Shown one piece after another: positions 55,442 through 63,856 of a stretch of DNA of 64,000 bases. Positions within the stretch are counted from its first letter, which is position 1; the number at the start of each line of letters is the position of its first letter. Source of the stretch: Kocuria marina (GTDB taxonomy: Bacteria; Actinomycetota; Actinomycetes; Actinomycetales; Micrococcaceae); contig BMZV01000002.1 in NCBI GenBank assembly GCA_014652975.1, forward strand, positions 430,561-494,560, read 5' to 3'. Made by a program: the position numbers and the translations under genes. The notes under the pieces were generated by a model. It was not told the origin of the DNA, did no database searches, and saw nothing but the letters and a program-made list of their open reading frames with translations.

Positions 55442-56512
55442 TCAGAGCAACCCGGCGTCCTTCAGCTGATCCGAGATGGAGGCGCCGTCGTTGGCCTCGA
55501 TCCACAGCGTGCCCTCCGGAACGGTCACGTGATGGCCCTCCGAGGCGCGGGTGCCCGCGGCCAGGACGGCCTCGGTGGGTGAGAGGTTGCGGATCACGAT
55601 GGCGGCCACCGAATCCGGGTGACGCTGCGCGAAGCCCGAGTAGATCTGCGGATCGTGCTGACCGTCGTCGCCGATCAGGATCCACCGCACGTGGGGGAAG
55701 TTGCGCGCCAGACGCTGCAGGTTCTGCACCTTGTGCTGGGAACCAGACCGGAACCAGCGCTCCGTGGTGGGCCCCCAGTCGGTGAGCAGCAGCGCTCCGG
55801 CGGGGTACGCGTTGCGCGTGAGGAACCGACGCAGGGTGGGCGCCACGTTCCACGCCCCCGTGGAGAGATAGAGGAAGGGTGCGTGCGGATGGCTGCGGCG
55901 CAGCCGGTCCATCATGGTGGACATCCCCGGCGTGGGGATGCGCGCGTGCTCGTTGGCCACGAACGAGTTCCAGGCCGCGAGCATGGGGCGGGGCAGGGCG
56001 GTGACCATCACGGTGTCGTCCACGTCGCACACGACCCCCACGTGCTGCTCGTCCGAGACCACGGTGACCTTGGCCTCCGTGACCTCCGAGCCCTCGGCCT
56101 GCATGTAAATGGTGTGCACCCCGGGGGTCATGGAGACCTTGAGGTCCACGTCGATCACGCCGCCCTTGTCCGCCACGAGGTGGAACTCGTGCTCGCCCAA
56201 CCACACGTTGACGTGGGCGAACGCGAAGGGCACGGACGTGAAGGAACGCCACCCGCGGATCGACTCCGCGGCGTCGTCGGTGTCCTCGATCAGCAAGCGC
56301 GTCTTGAGGAGCACACGCCCCAGGGCCCGCACGTAGCGGGGGCTGCCGTAGCCGTCGAAGGCGAGCATGGTGGGGATGTCCCCCCGCTGCACGGCCCGTC
56401 CCTGACGCCATCGCTGCAGCTTCTGGTCGAAGCGGTACGCGATGTTGATCGCCTCTTCCGTGACCTGGTCCACGGTCTGCAGCAGATCTCCTCCGCCACT
56501 GTTTTTCGCCAT
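55442..56512 (-). CDS. App1-like phosphatase (DUF2183)
   Basis: A 356-residue protein of the App1/DUF2183 family. After an N-terminal beta-rich domain, the haloacid-dehalogenase-like motif CDVDDTVMVTALPR begins near residue 161. FLYLSTGAWNVAP and LLLTDWGPTTERWF follow, with a third acidic motif WILIGDDGQHDP near 280. In yeast App1 is a phosphatidate phosphatase; bacterial members are of unknown substrate. No signal peptide is visible. Stands alone between the truncated NmrA-like gene and the metallophosphoesterase. Confidence 0.85.
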   Translation of the reverse strand: MAKNSGGGDLLQTVDQVTEEAINIAYRFDQKLQRWRQGRAVQRGDIPTMLAFDGYGSPRYVRALGRVLLKTRLLIEDTDDAAESIRGWRSFTSVPFAFAHVNVWLGEHEFHLVADKGGVIDVDLKVSMTPGVHTIYMQAEGSEVTEAKVTVVSDEQHVGVVCDVDDTVMVTALPRPMLAAWNSFVANEHARIPTPGMSTMMDRLRRSHPHAPFLYLSTGAWNVAPTLRRFLTRNAYPAGALLLTDWGPTTERWFRSGSQHKVQNLQRLARNFPHVRWILIGDDGQHDPQIYSGFAQRHPDSVAAIVIRNLSPTEAVLAAGTRASEGHHVTVPEGTLWIEANDGASISDQLKDAGLL

Positions 56513-56690
56513 GCCTCACAGTTTTGCACAGCACTCCCGGCCCACGACGTCGCGGCGTACCGTGCCGCGGACGACGGCGCGCGGCGTCGTGGAGCGGGGC
56601 CGCGCCGTCGAACCCCTGGCAGGGCTGCGGGCAGGGCGTCGGGCCCCGGGCGCGAGGACGGACCCGGGGCCCGGCCCCGGTGCCCGCGGC

Positions 56691-57905
56691 TCAGCCGCGC
56701 ACGTAGCGCGGGAAGCGCTCGGGGTGGTCGATGGGCTGGGTCTCGGGGCTCATGTCGATCCCGAGGTCCTTGGCGAAGACCAGGCGTGTGCGGGTGTAGA
56801 CGCGCTTGGTGCGCTCGTCGAGCTCGAACACGCGGGCACCGCGCAGGGTGTGCTCGTCACGGGTGCCGTCGTTGAGCCCGTAGGTCCCGAAACCCGTGCC
56901 GGGGCCGTAGCCCAGTTCGACCCCGAAGTAGTTGCCCATGTAGGTATTGATGTGGTCGTGGCCGCAGTACAGGCCCAGGACGTCCCCGCGTTCCAGGACC
57001 GCGGCGTAGATCCCCGAGTTGACCATGCCCGTGTAGACGTTCTCGTGCTTCTCCCCCACGATCCCGTGACGCTTCACGGCGGCCGCGTGCCCGGACTCGT
57101 CCGAAGTGAACTGCTGACCGAACCACATGTGGTGGTGCTCCCACGTGGGGATGTGGAAGTACATGAGCCCCGGGATCTTCTTCCCGTAACGGCGCTCGGT
57201 CTCCACCGAGAGGTCGTTGTACCAGCGGATCTGCTGGGGACGGATCCAGTCGTAGCCCATGAGACCCTCACGGTCCTGCCCGCCGAGGCGTTCCTCCGCG
57301 TACCGGCCGGAGTCCAGCAACCACACGGCGAACGTGGGGGCGTGGCCGCGGGACCCGCGGATCAACAGCTGGGCATTGGACGAGCCGAAGACCTTCTGGT
57401 CGTCCCCGGGGTTGAGGTTGTGTTTGTACTGACGCACGAACTCGACCAACTGCGGTTCACGCATCCCGGTGCCGTGCTCCTCGGTGGAGTCCTCGTCGTG
57501 GTTGCCGAATGTCACCGCCCACTTGATGCCCCGGGACTCCATGGGCAGCACCACGTTGTTCACGGCCTGCTTGACCTCGCGGTCGGTGCGAGGGGAACCG
57601 TCGATCACGTCCCCGTTGATCAGCACGAACTGGGGCTTCTCCCGGTCCAGCACCTTGTTCATGAGCTCGATGGTGCGCCGGTCGGTGCGCGGGCCGTCCT
57701 GGGTGTCGTTGAACTGGACGATCTTGAACCTGCCGTCGCGCCCGAAGGAGAGGGGCATCCGGCTGTGACCGTGGCCGTGCTGGGTCACAAGCGCCGGTGC
57801 CGCGTGGGCGGTCGACGGCGCGGCGGCGAGCACACCGGCGGCCGCGATGGCGCTGCCTCCGGTGATCAGGTTCCGGCGCGAGGGATGTGAGGTGTTCTCG
57901 GTCAT
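56691..57905 (-). CDS. Tat-exported metallophosphoesterase
   Basis: A 404-residue calcineurin-like phosphoesterase. The N-terminus has a twin-arginine signal (SRRNLITGGSAIAAAGVLAAA) ending near AHA-AP. Metal-binding motifs are VQFNDTQDG near residue 65, LINGDVIDG near 95, VTFGNHDED near 130, and GLYCGHDHIN near 310. The order D-x-GD-GNHD-GHDH fits the family; it resembles secreted purple-acid-type or Ser/Thr-phosphatase-like enzymes of actinobacteria. ATG 57905 has AGGAG upstream. Phosphate scavenging is plausible, but no Pho box was identified. Confidence 0.88.
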   Translation of the reverse strand: MTENTSHPSRRNLITGGSAIAAAGVLAAAPSTAHAAPALVTQHGHGHSRMPLSFGRDGRFKIVQFNDTQDGPRTDRRTIELMNKVLDREKPQFVLINGDVIDGSPRTDREVKQAVNNVVLPMESRGIKWAVTFGNHDEDSTEEHGTGMREPQLVEFVRQYKHNLNPGDDQKVFGSSNAQLLIRGSRGHAPTFAVWLLDSGRYAEERLGGQDREGLMGYDWIRPQQIRWYNDLSVETERRYGKKIPGLMYFHIPTWEHHHMWFGQQFTSDESGHAAAVKRHGIVGEKHENVYTGMVNSGIYAAVLERGDVLGLYCGHDHINTYMGNYFGVELGYGPGTGFGTYGLNDGTRDEHTLRGARVFELDERTKRVYTRTRLVFAKDLGIDMSPETQPIDHPERFPRYVRG

Positions 57906-58078
57906 GTGGTGCTCCTGGTGCGAAGGGTTCCGACCGCTGCGGGCGGAGGGGGTCCGGCTACTACGGGCGGTGAGCATCCGACCGCGACGGGCGGTGGGTG
58001 AGTCACACGCTAGGGTCACCGCGTTACGGCCACGTGGCACCCCGGTGTCCCGTGGGGCACGAGCCGCGCGCCGGTTAT

Positions 58079-61000
58079 TCACCTTCTGACCTGGGGTTTC
58101 ACTTCCGTTCTGGTGCGGGGGTGCGCACCGGCGACGGCGCTGTCCCCCTGGGGAGCACGGCCCCGGGAGGCACCGGGCCGTTCGGGGCCGTGGCTGCGGC
58201 GTCGTCCGGGGCCCTCAGCGGACTCCGGTCGCGGCGGACGGGACGGTGTGGGCCGCGAACCCAGCAGGGACCGGGGATCCGGGAGGGTCTCCGGGCGGGA
58301 GAGGTCCCACGCCTGGGCCGCCTGGATCCCGATCCCCCGCGGGCCCGTGCGGCGCGTGTGGCCGTGGACCAACAGCAGCGTGGGGGCGAACAGTACCTCA
58401 CCGGAGGCGGCCTGGGCCTCGTCGAAAAACGTGCAGTCCACGGCCCCGGAGCCGTCGTCCAAGGAGATGAAGACCACGCGTTTGCCGCTGCGCATGGGCG
58501 GGGTCATGGTGGAGACCCGCACGCCAGCTACGATCACCTCGGTGCCGTTGCGCAACCCCAACAGGTCCTCGGCGCGGGTGGCCCCGTAGGAACGCATGAG
58601 CTCACCGTGCGAGTCCATGAGGTGGGCGCTGACCTCGATGCGCATGGTGTCCATCTCCGCTTTGACCCGCTCCCCCGTGCTCGGTTCAGGCAGCCGCGCC
58701 GGAAGGGCGGCCAGGTCCACGTCCCCGAGGGGTAGGGCCAGCTGCCCCTCCCCGGGCTGCGCACGGGCCGAGGTCCCGCGCCCGGTCGCGGGCCGATCCG
58801 CCTGTTCCCGCAGGAAGTGGACCATGTCCGTGTGGGAGGCCCGCGTCTCGGCGCGGTGCAACAGGGAGTCCAGGGCGCCCGCCTCCGCGAGCCGTTGCAG
58901 CGTGCGCCGGGTGGGCCGGGCGCGCACCCGCAGTTCGGCGAGGGTGCTGTAGGGCTGGGCGGCCACGAGACGTTCGATCTCCGCGGCGCTGATCCCCGCG
59001 ATGGAACCCAGGGACATGCGGATCCCCCACGCACCGTCCTGGGTGTGGGGGATCCCCCGGTCCAGGTCCCCCGAGACCACGGTCCCTGGCCGCGGCGTGA
59101 CCGACTCCACCCGGTGGTGGTCCGTGCTGCGGTTGACGTCCGGGCCCAGCACGGGGATCCCCATGCGGCGGGCCTCCCCCACGAGCAGGCGGGCGGGGTA
59201 CATCCCGGGGTCATGTTCCCACACCCCGGCCATGAACGCCTCCGGGTGATGGGTCTTCAACCACGCCGACTGATAGGTGGGCACCGCGAAGGCCACCGCG
59301 TGGGCCTTGCAGAAACCGAAACTGCCGAACGCGTGCAGGATCCCCCACACCGTGTCGATCACGTCCGGGGCGTAGCCGCGAGCGCGAGCGCCCTCGCGGA
59401 AAGCGGTTTCCACGGGCTCCTCCGAGGCAGAGCCGAGCAGTCGCCGCCAGATGTCCGCGCGGGCCAGACCACACCCGGTCATCCGGTCCATGATGCGCAT
59501 GATCTGTTCGTGGTAGACGGCCACCCCGCGGGTCTCGGCGAGGATCTCCTGGAGGTCCGGGTGGGGGTAGGTGGGCGTGGCCCAGCCGTGGCGGGCGTTG
59601 AGGTAGGGCCGGACCATGGCGGCCTGCATGGGCCCGGGGCGGAACAGGGAGATGTCCACGACGAGGTCGTTGAACTCCTCCGGTCCCATGGTCCCGATCA
59701 GTTCCCGCTGCCCGGGGGACTCGATCTGGAAGCACCCCAGGGTGTGGGTGGAGCTGATCAGCCGGAAGGTGTCGGGGTCGTCTCGGGGCATGGTGTCGAG
59801 GTTGGGCGGGGGTTCGTGGGGTCGCAACCGGGTGATCTCCTCCACGGCGTGGGCCAGGGTGGACTGCATGCGCACGCCCAGGATGTCGAGTTTGATCAGC
59901 CCCATGGGGTCCATGTCGTGCTTGTCGTACTGGGACATGGGCAGCCCAATCCCGCTGGCCTGCACGGGGGTGCGCTGCAACAGGGTGGTGTCGGAGAGGA
60001 TCACCCCGCACGGATGCATGGAGATGTGCCGGGGTAGTCGGTCGAGGCGTTCGGTGAGATCCACGAGCAGGTCCAACTGCCGGTTGTTGCGCAGCCGCTG
60101 CGCGAGCGGGGCGAGTTCGGGCCGGCGTGCGATCTCCTCCCGCAGGGTGCCCCCGGGCACGCGCCACAACTGGGTGGCCACGTGGTCCACCTCCTGGGCC
60201 TCGAGCCCCAGTGCCAGTCCGGCGTCCCGCACGGCCCCGCGGGAGCGGTAGGCGTTCTGCATGCTCATGAGCGTGACGCGGCGGGGGCCGAAGCGTTCGA
60301 AGATCCGGTGGTAGACGGCGTGGCGTTGCGCGCTCTCCATGTCGATGTCGATGTCCGGCAGGCTGGGGCGCAGCGGGGAGAGGAAGCGCTCGAAGACGAG
60401 GTCGTACTCGAGCGGATCCGCCGGTGAGATCCCCAACAGGTGGACCACCAGGGACGAGACCCCGGAACCGCGGGCGGCGTGACGCACACCCATGCCGCTC
60501 ATCAGTTCCGAGACCTCCCCCACGGTCAGGAAGTACCCGGCGAAGCCGAGCTGGGCGATCACCGCGAGTTCCCGTTCCAACCGTCCGCGCAGGGACTCCC
60601 GGTTGAGTCCGGGCACGGTGCGGTCCCAGTCCTCGCCGGCATGCAACCGGGCGAGTCCCGCGTAGCAACGCTGGGCCAGTTCCCGGTCCGGGTCACCGCT
60701 CACCCCGATCACCGAGGCCTCCGGGATCACCGGACGGTCCACCCCGAGATCCCCCTCCGGATCTAGACGGCAGCGCTGGGCCAGGTGGTGGGTGTCCGCG
60801 AGCAGCGCGCCGTGTCCCGCCTGACCGTGGTCCGCGGCGAGGGCGATCTCCCGGGCCAGCAGACTCATCTCGTCACCGTCCTTGAGCCAGCCCTGCCCGT
60901 TGGGTTGCAGCACACCGCGATCCGCCCCGGCCAGTTCGTCGAGGGACATCAAGGTCCGGGCGGCATCCAGGACGTCCGCGGTCACGGCCTGCCCCGGGTG

Positions 61001-61738
61001 GGCGTAGCGCACGGCGTTGCTGAGCACCACGGGCAGCTGCGCCTGCCGCCCGATCTGGAACATCCGCACCGCGTGCCCCATGCTCAGGGGCGCACCCTGG
61101 GGCGCCAGGTGGGTCACCGTCTCCACCACGAGGGTCTCCGCGGGCAGCGCGTGACGCCATCGGTTCAGCGCGGTGCGCGCCGCGTGGTAGTGCCGTCCCA
61201 CGAGCAGCCGACCCACGTCCGAGTCCGGGCCGAGCAGCACCACGAGCCCGGGATCACCGTGGCGCGCCGCACGATGCACGTGCCGCGCCAACTGCTCCGC
61301 GCTGAGTCCGATGGGGTGGGCCGCGTGCCGGTCATGAGCCCGGTGGGCGGCGGAGACCACCCGGCACAGGGCCGCGTACCCGGCTCCCCCGTTGCGTCCC
61401 GTGGCCAGGACCACCACCCGGCCGATCACCACGGGTGCCGCCGGACGACGTCGCTGTCCGGCCGCCCGACTCTGCCCGGCCACCCGGCCCTGCGCGCCTC
61501 CCGCGCCGGCGCGCGGGGTCCGCAGCAGGGCGATGTCCACACCCAGGACGGGAGCGAGACCGTGCGCGCGGCATGCCAGCACGTGTTTGACGGCCCCGTA
61601 AAGGCCGTCCCGGTCCGTGCACGCGAGGACCTGTGCTCCCTGGGACGCGGCCGCCCGGGCGAGTTCTTCCGGACGTGCCACACCGTAGTGCGCGCTGAAG
61701 GCCGAGGCCACGTGAAGATGGGGGAACCACATGCCCAT
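58079..61738 (-). CDS. dnaE2: error-prone DNA polymerase III alpha subunit
   Basis: About 1219 residues of the DnaE2/ImuC type, which performs damage-induced mutagenic translesion synthesis. A PHP domain begins at the N-terminus (HLHVASAFSAHYGV), and an insertion rich in Arg/Ala/Gly lies near residues 75-110. The polymerase catalytic PDIDIDMES is near 490 and the third Asp is in LIKLDILGVRMQS near 640. Tandem helix-hairpin-helix motifs lie near 960 and an OB fold near 1090. The C-terminal 90 residues are a basic low-complexity tail. Start at ATG 61738 (or 61732) is preferred because a LexA box ends two bases before it; the frame upstream to 61792 would place the box inside the gene. No ribosome binding site is visible, so the message may be leaderless. 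Confidence 0.92.
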   Translation of the reverse strand: MGMWFPHLHVASAFSAHYGVARPEELARAAASQGAQVLACTDRDGLYGAVKHVLACRAHGLAPVLGVDIALLRTPRAGAGGAQGRVAGQSRAAGQRRRPAAPVVIGRVVVLATGRNGGAGYAALCRVVSAAHRAHDRHAAHPIGLSAEQLARHVHRAARHGDPGLVVLLGPDSDVGRLLVGRHYHAARTALNRWRHALPAETLVVETVTHLAPQGAPLSMGHAVRMFQIGRQAQLPVVLSNAVRYAHPGQAVTADVLDAARTLMSLDELAGADRGVLQPNGQGWLKDGDEMSLLAREIALAADHGQAGHGALLADTHHLAQRCRLDPEGDLGVDRPVIPEASVIGVSGDPDRELAQRCYAGLARLHAGEDWDRTVPGLNRESLRGRLERELAVIAQLGFAGYFLTVGEVSELMSGMGVRHAARGSGVSSLVVHLLGISPADPLEYDLVFERFLSPLRPSLPDIDIDMESAQRHAVYHRIFERFGPRRVTLMSMQNAYRSRGAVRDAGLALGLEAQEVDHVATQLWRVPGGTLREEIARRPELAPLAQRLRNNRQLDLLVDLTERLDRLPRHISMHPCGVILSDTTLLQRTPVQASGIGLPMSQYDKHDMDPMGLIKLDILGVRMQSTLAHAVEEITRLRPHEPPPNLDTMPRDDPDTFRLISSTHTLGCFQIESPGQRELIGTMGPEEFNDLVVDISLFRPGPMQAAMVRPYLNARHGWATPTYPHPDLQEILAETRGVAVYHEQIMRIMDRMTGCGLARADIWRRLLGSASEEPVETAFREGARARGYAPDVIDTVWGILHAFGSFGFCKAHAVAFAVPTYQSAWLKTHHPEAFMAGVWEHDPGMYPARLLVGEARRMGIPVLGPDVNRSTDHHRVESVTPRPGTVVSGDLDRGIPHTQDGAWGIRMSLGSIAGISAAEIERLVAAQPYSTLAELRVRARPTRRTLQRLAEAGALDSLLHRAETRASHTDMVHFLREQADRPATGRGTSARAQPGEGQLALPLGDVDLAALPARLPEPSTGERVKAEMDTMRIEVSAHLMDSHGELMRSYGATRAEDLLGLRNGTEVIVAGVRVSTMTPPMRSGKRVVFISLDDGSGAVDCTFFDEAQAASGEVLFAPTLLLVHGHTRRTGPRGIGIQAAQAWDLSRPETLPDPRSLLGSRPTPSRPPRPESAEGPGRRRSHGPERPGASRGRAPQGDSAVAGAHPRTRTEVKPQVRR

Positions 61739-61767
61739 ATTCGAAACTTTATTCGAACTTCTGTCAA
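61739..61767 (-). promoter_or_regulatory. dnaE2 promoter with LexA (SOS) box
   Basis: On the minus strand the -35 TTGACA (61767-61762) is followed after 17 bases by TCGAAT (61744-61739). The palindrome TTCGAATAAAGTTTCGAA (61757-61740) fits the actinobacterial SOS box TCGAAC-N4-GTTCGA with one change per arm. LexA would cover the promoter. Confidence 0.75.
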
Positions 61768-61834
61768 TCGCGGACGGCTCCGCGGGCGACATGAAGTGAC
61801 ATGGAAGGACTCCGCACGGGGACCACGGGCGGTC

Positions 61835-62245
61835 TCATGCGGCGCTGACACGGAGCACCCGCCACTGATCGGTGAACTGGTTCCGGACCAGCTCGAAGGT
61901 GCGTGCGATAACCACCCCGGGCCGGACGACCTGCACCCGCCACCGCTCCTGATCCACCGCGCTCGTGCGGCTCTCACGCGGCACGCGGACCTCCACATCC
62001 CACCAATTCCGGCGTTCGTACCAGCGAACGGCGGGCTGCAGGACGCGATGCTCCTCACCGCGGTACGTCACCACACACGGCGTCCCGGTGATGTCACACA
62101 CCACCGCGAGATCATCGAGGGCGGGGTCCGTGGAGCCGCCCACCAGCCCCGTGGGACGCTCCACCGGCATGCCCGCGCCGATCACCGGAACCGTGTCCCA
62201 CGGGTCCTCGTACTGCCCGGTCTCCGTCATCTCCAGCACCGTCAT
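61835..62245 (-). CDS. DUF6504-like small protein of the dnaE2 locus
   Basis: A 136-residue protein. The conserved part is VTYRGEEHRVLQPAVRWYER-RNWW, followed by ERWRVQVVRPG and FELVRNQFTDQWRVLRV. This resembles the small DUF6504-type proteins encoded with imuB and dnaE2 in actinobacteria. ATG 62245 has GGGAGG upstream. It has its own promoter with a SOS box, and ends 96 bases before dnaE2. imuA and imuB, usual partners, are absent here. Function unknown; SOS-associated by its promoter. Confidence 0.7.
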   Translation of the reverse strand: MTVLEMTETGQYEDPWDTVPVIGAGMPVERPTGLVGGSTDPALDDLAVVCDITGTPCVVTYRGEEHRVLQPAVRWYERRNWWDVEVRVPRESRTSAVDQERWRVQVVRPGVVIARTFELVRNQFTDQWRVLRVSAA

Positions 62246-62267
62246 GATGGCTCACCCTCCCCGATTA

Positions 62268-62302
62268 TTCGAAAATTTATTCGACTACTGAGACGGTGCC
62301 AA
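62268..62302 (-). promoter_or_regulatory. promoter with LexA (SOS) box of the DUF6504-like gene
   Basis: Minus strand: -35 TTGGCA (62302-62297), 17-base spacer, -10 TAAATT (62279-62274). The palindrome TCGAATAAATTTTCGAA (62284-62268) overlaps the -10 and matches the same SOS box pattern as at dnaE2. Confidence 0.75.
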
Positions 62303-62390
62303 GATCGTCCGACACGCATAAGCGACCGACGCCACGGCGGTGTCGGTCACCGGAGAGATGCCCGCACACGGGCGTGGGTGAGATCTTTTC

Positions 62391-62412
62391 CGTTAAACGA
62401 TATCGCGATAGC
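62391..62412 (+). promoter_or_regulatory. putative operator of the toxin-antitoxin pair
   Basis: The perfect 10-base palindrome TATCGCGATA (62401-62410) is embedded in an AT-richer stretch 24 bases before the antitoxin start. A ribbon-helix-helix antitoxin usually binds such a site with its toxin to repress the pair. Confidence 0.45.
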
Positions 62413-62434
62413 ATTCTTCGAGGAGGTGCTGACG

Positions 62435-62662
62435 ATGAAGAATGTCCTCATCCGGGGACTCAGTGACAGGGCGGTTGAAAGCATCGATGCGGAGGCATCC
62501 GCACTGGGGCTATCCCGCAACGAGTTCCTGCGCCGGAAGTTTGAGACAGCGGCAGCCATGACGGACGACAAGGCCACGGTGACCACTGAGGACTGGGAGC
62601 GCTCCTCCCGCGCCTTCGGCGACCTCATGGATGACGACATCATGGCTGCCGCGTGGCAGTGA
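62435..62662 (+). CDS. vapB: VapB/FitA-like antitoxin
   Basis: A 75-residue protein with a ribbon-helix-helix N-terminus ([20 protein letters not shown], then [12 protein letters not shown]) and an acidic C-terminal half likely to wrap the toxin. ATG 62435 follows GAGGAGG. Its end overlaps the toxin start by ten bases. Base composition is less GC-rich than the core genes around it, consistent with acquisition. Confidence 0.88.
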   Translation: MKNVLIRGLSDRAVESIDAEASALGLSRNEFLRRKFETAAAMTDDKATVTTEDWERSSRAFGDLMDDDIMAAAWQ

Positions 62663-63072
62663 CCGGCTGGTTAATCGACAAGTCTGCGTATGCACGAATG
62701 CAGGCAGGGAAGGCCGCGCACCTCGAGGACTGGAATGCCCGCATCGAACGAGGACTGGTTCGACTCTCGACGGTCACGCGACTTGAACTGGGATTCTCAT
62801 CCCGTTCCGGCGAAGGCGGGCGTCAGGCGTTCGGGCTGCCGCCGCTGTCGCTGATGCCCATCGAACATCTGACGCCCGCGATGGAGGACCGTGCCTTCCA
62901 GGTGCAGATGTTGCTCGCCGATAGAGGTCAGCATCGTGCGCCGTCCATTCCGGATCTGCTGATCGCAGCATGTGCAGAGAAGGCTGGGCTGACGGTGCTG
63001 GCCATGGACAAGGACTTCGACTTGATTGCCGCGGTCACAGGCCAGCCGGTGGAAACCCTCACGCTGCGATGA
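62653..63072 (+). CDS. vapC: VapC-like PIN-domain toxin
   Basis: A 139-residue PIN ribonuclease. Acidic residues of the site are the Asp in [11 protein letters not shown], Glu in TRLELGF, Asp in [12 protein letters not shown] and Asp in [11 protein letters not shown], the full set. Start GTG 62653 overlaps vapB; a second in-frame GTG two codons later is possible. VapC toxins cut specific RNAs, often initiator tRNA or rRNA; target not predictable. Confidence 0.9.
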   Translation: MAVTGWLIDKSAYARMQAGKAAHLEDWNARIERGLVRLSTVTRLELGFSSRSGEGGRQAFGLPPLSLMPIEHLTPAMEDRAFQVQMLLADRGQHRAPSIPDLLIAACAEKAGLTVLAMDKDFDLIAAVTGQPVETLTLR

Positions 63073-63507
63073 CAGAACACGCGTGAGGCGGTTATCGGCC
63101 CTCCCGGTCGGTGATTCTCTGCGCCGTGACCGGGGAAATACCGCGGGCCCGCCGCCCTGGGCGACGCCCCGGAGTCCATCCCGCGAAGAACAGCGGCCGA
63201 TGCTGAGCCCGGCCGCGGTGCCGTACAACGCGTAGTCGTACCACTCGATAACCGTTCCCGCGATCGCCGCGAAAAGCGCCCTGCCAGCGCCGGGGCGCGC
63301 TGCCGTGCCCGTCGTCGTCCGCTGGCGCATGAGCTCACACTACGACGCCGCTCGGGCACCGTCCGGACGTTGCACACCCGGACCAAGCGCCCGGAGATGA
63401 TGCCCTGGAGCAGTTCCGGGGCATGGTGTCCGTACCCCTTTCGGGAGCGCCGGCATTGTCCGCACGCACCCCTGTGTTCCACGCCACACAGCGGTTAGAT
63501 TGATCCC
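63073..63507. other. gap between vapC and the monooxygenase-like gene (435 bp)
   Basis: Contains only the MHS-transporter fragment (63180-63330) and a TAGATT -10-like element at about 63496-63501 just before the next gene. No intact gene is seen. Confidence 0.6.
63180..63330 (-). pseudogene. N-terminal fragment of an MHS-family (MFS) transporter
   Basis: From ATG 63330 the minus strand encodes a basic N-terminus and the first transmembrane segment AAIAGTVIEWYDYALYGTAAG, diagnostic of metabolite:H+ symporters of the MFS. After SIG the frame shifts near 63195 (the next frame reads LFFAG, as expected after IGP). Nothing further of the roughly 430-residue protein is present. A remnant cut off by whatever brought in the vapBC pair. 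Confidence 0.65.
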
Positions 63508-63843
63508 ATGACGACATCCATCGGGACAGCCGACACCACCGCCCTGTTCATGCTCCACGGATGCCTCCGCTCCACCCCCGGGAACGGACACGCGCTCGCG
63601 GGCATCCTGGCCGAGAACGACGCCGCCGAGCCCATGCCCGGTTGCCGCCTCTACCTCGTGGCCACCGATCCCGAGGACCCTGATGCCGTGTGGGTCACCG
63701 AGGTCTGGGACACCGAGGAGGATCATCAGGCGTCCCTGCAGATCCCGGCCGTCCAGGAGCGGATCCAGCGGGCCTTACCGATCATCGACCGTGAAGGCAT
63801 GACCAGCCACCGGCTGCAAGCCGTGGCGGGCATCCCGCGCTGA
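63508..63843 (+). CDS. antibiotic biosynthesis monooxygenase-like (ABM) protein
   Basis: A 111-residue ferredoxin-like alpha-beta barrel protein. Diagnostic elements are ALAGILAENDAAEPMPGCRLYLVATD and VWVTEVWDTEEDHQASL, the latter being the W-x-E-x-W/Y-x---H motif of the family. ATG 63508 is preceded by a TAGATT element and no ribosome binding site, consistent with a leaderless message. Members include quinone monooxygenases and many of unknown role. Confidence 0.8.
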   Translation: MTTSIGTADTTALFMLHGCLRSTPGNGHALAGILAENDAAEPMPGCRLYLVATDPEDPDAVWVTEVWDTEEDHQASLQIPAVQERIQRALPIIDREGMTSHRLQAVAGIPR

Positions 63844-63856
63844 CCCGGCGCCACCA

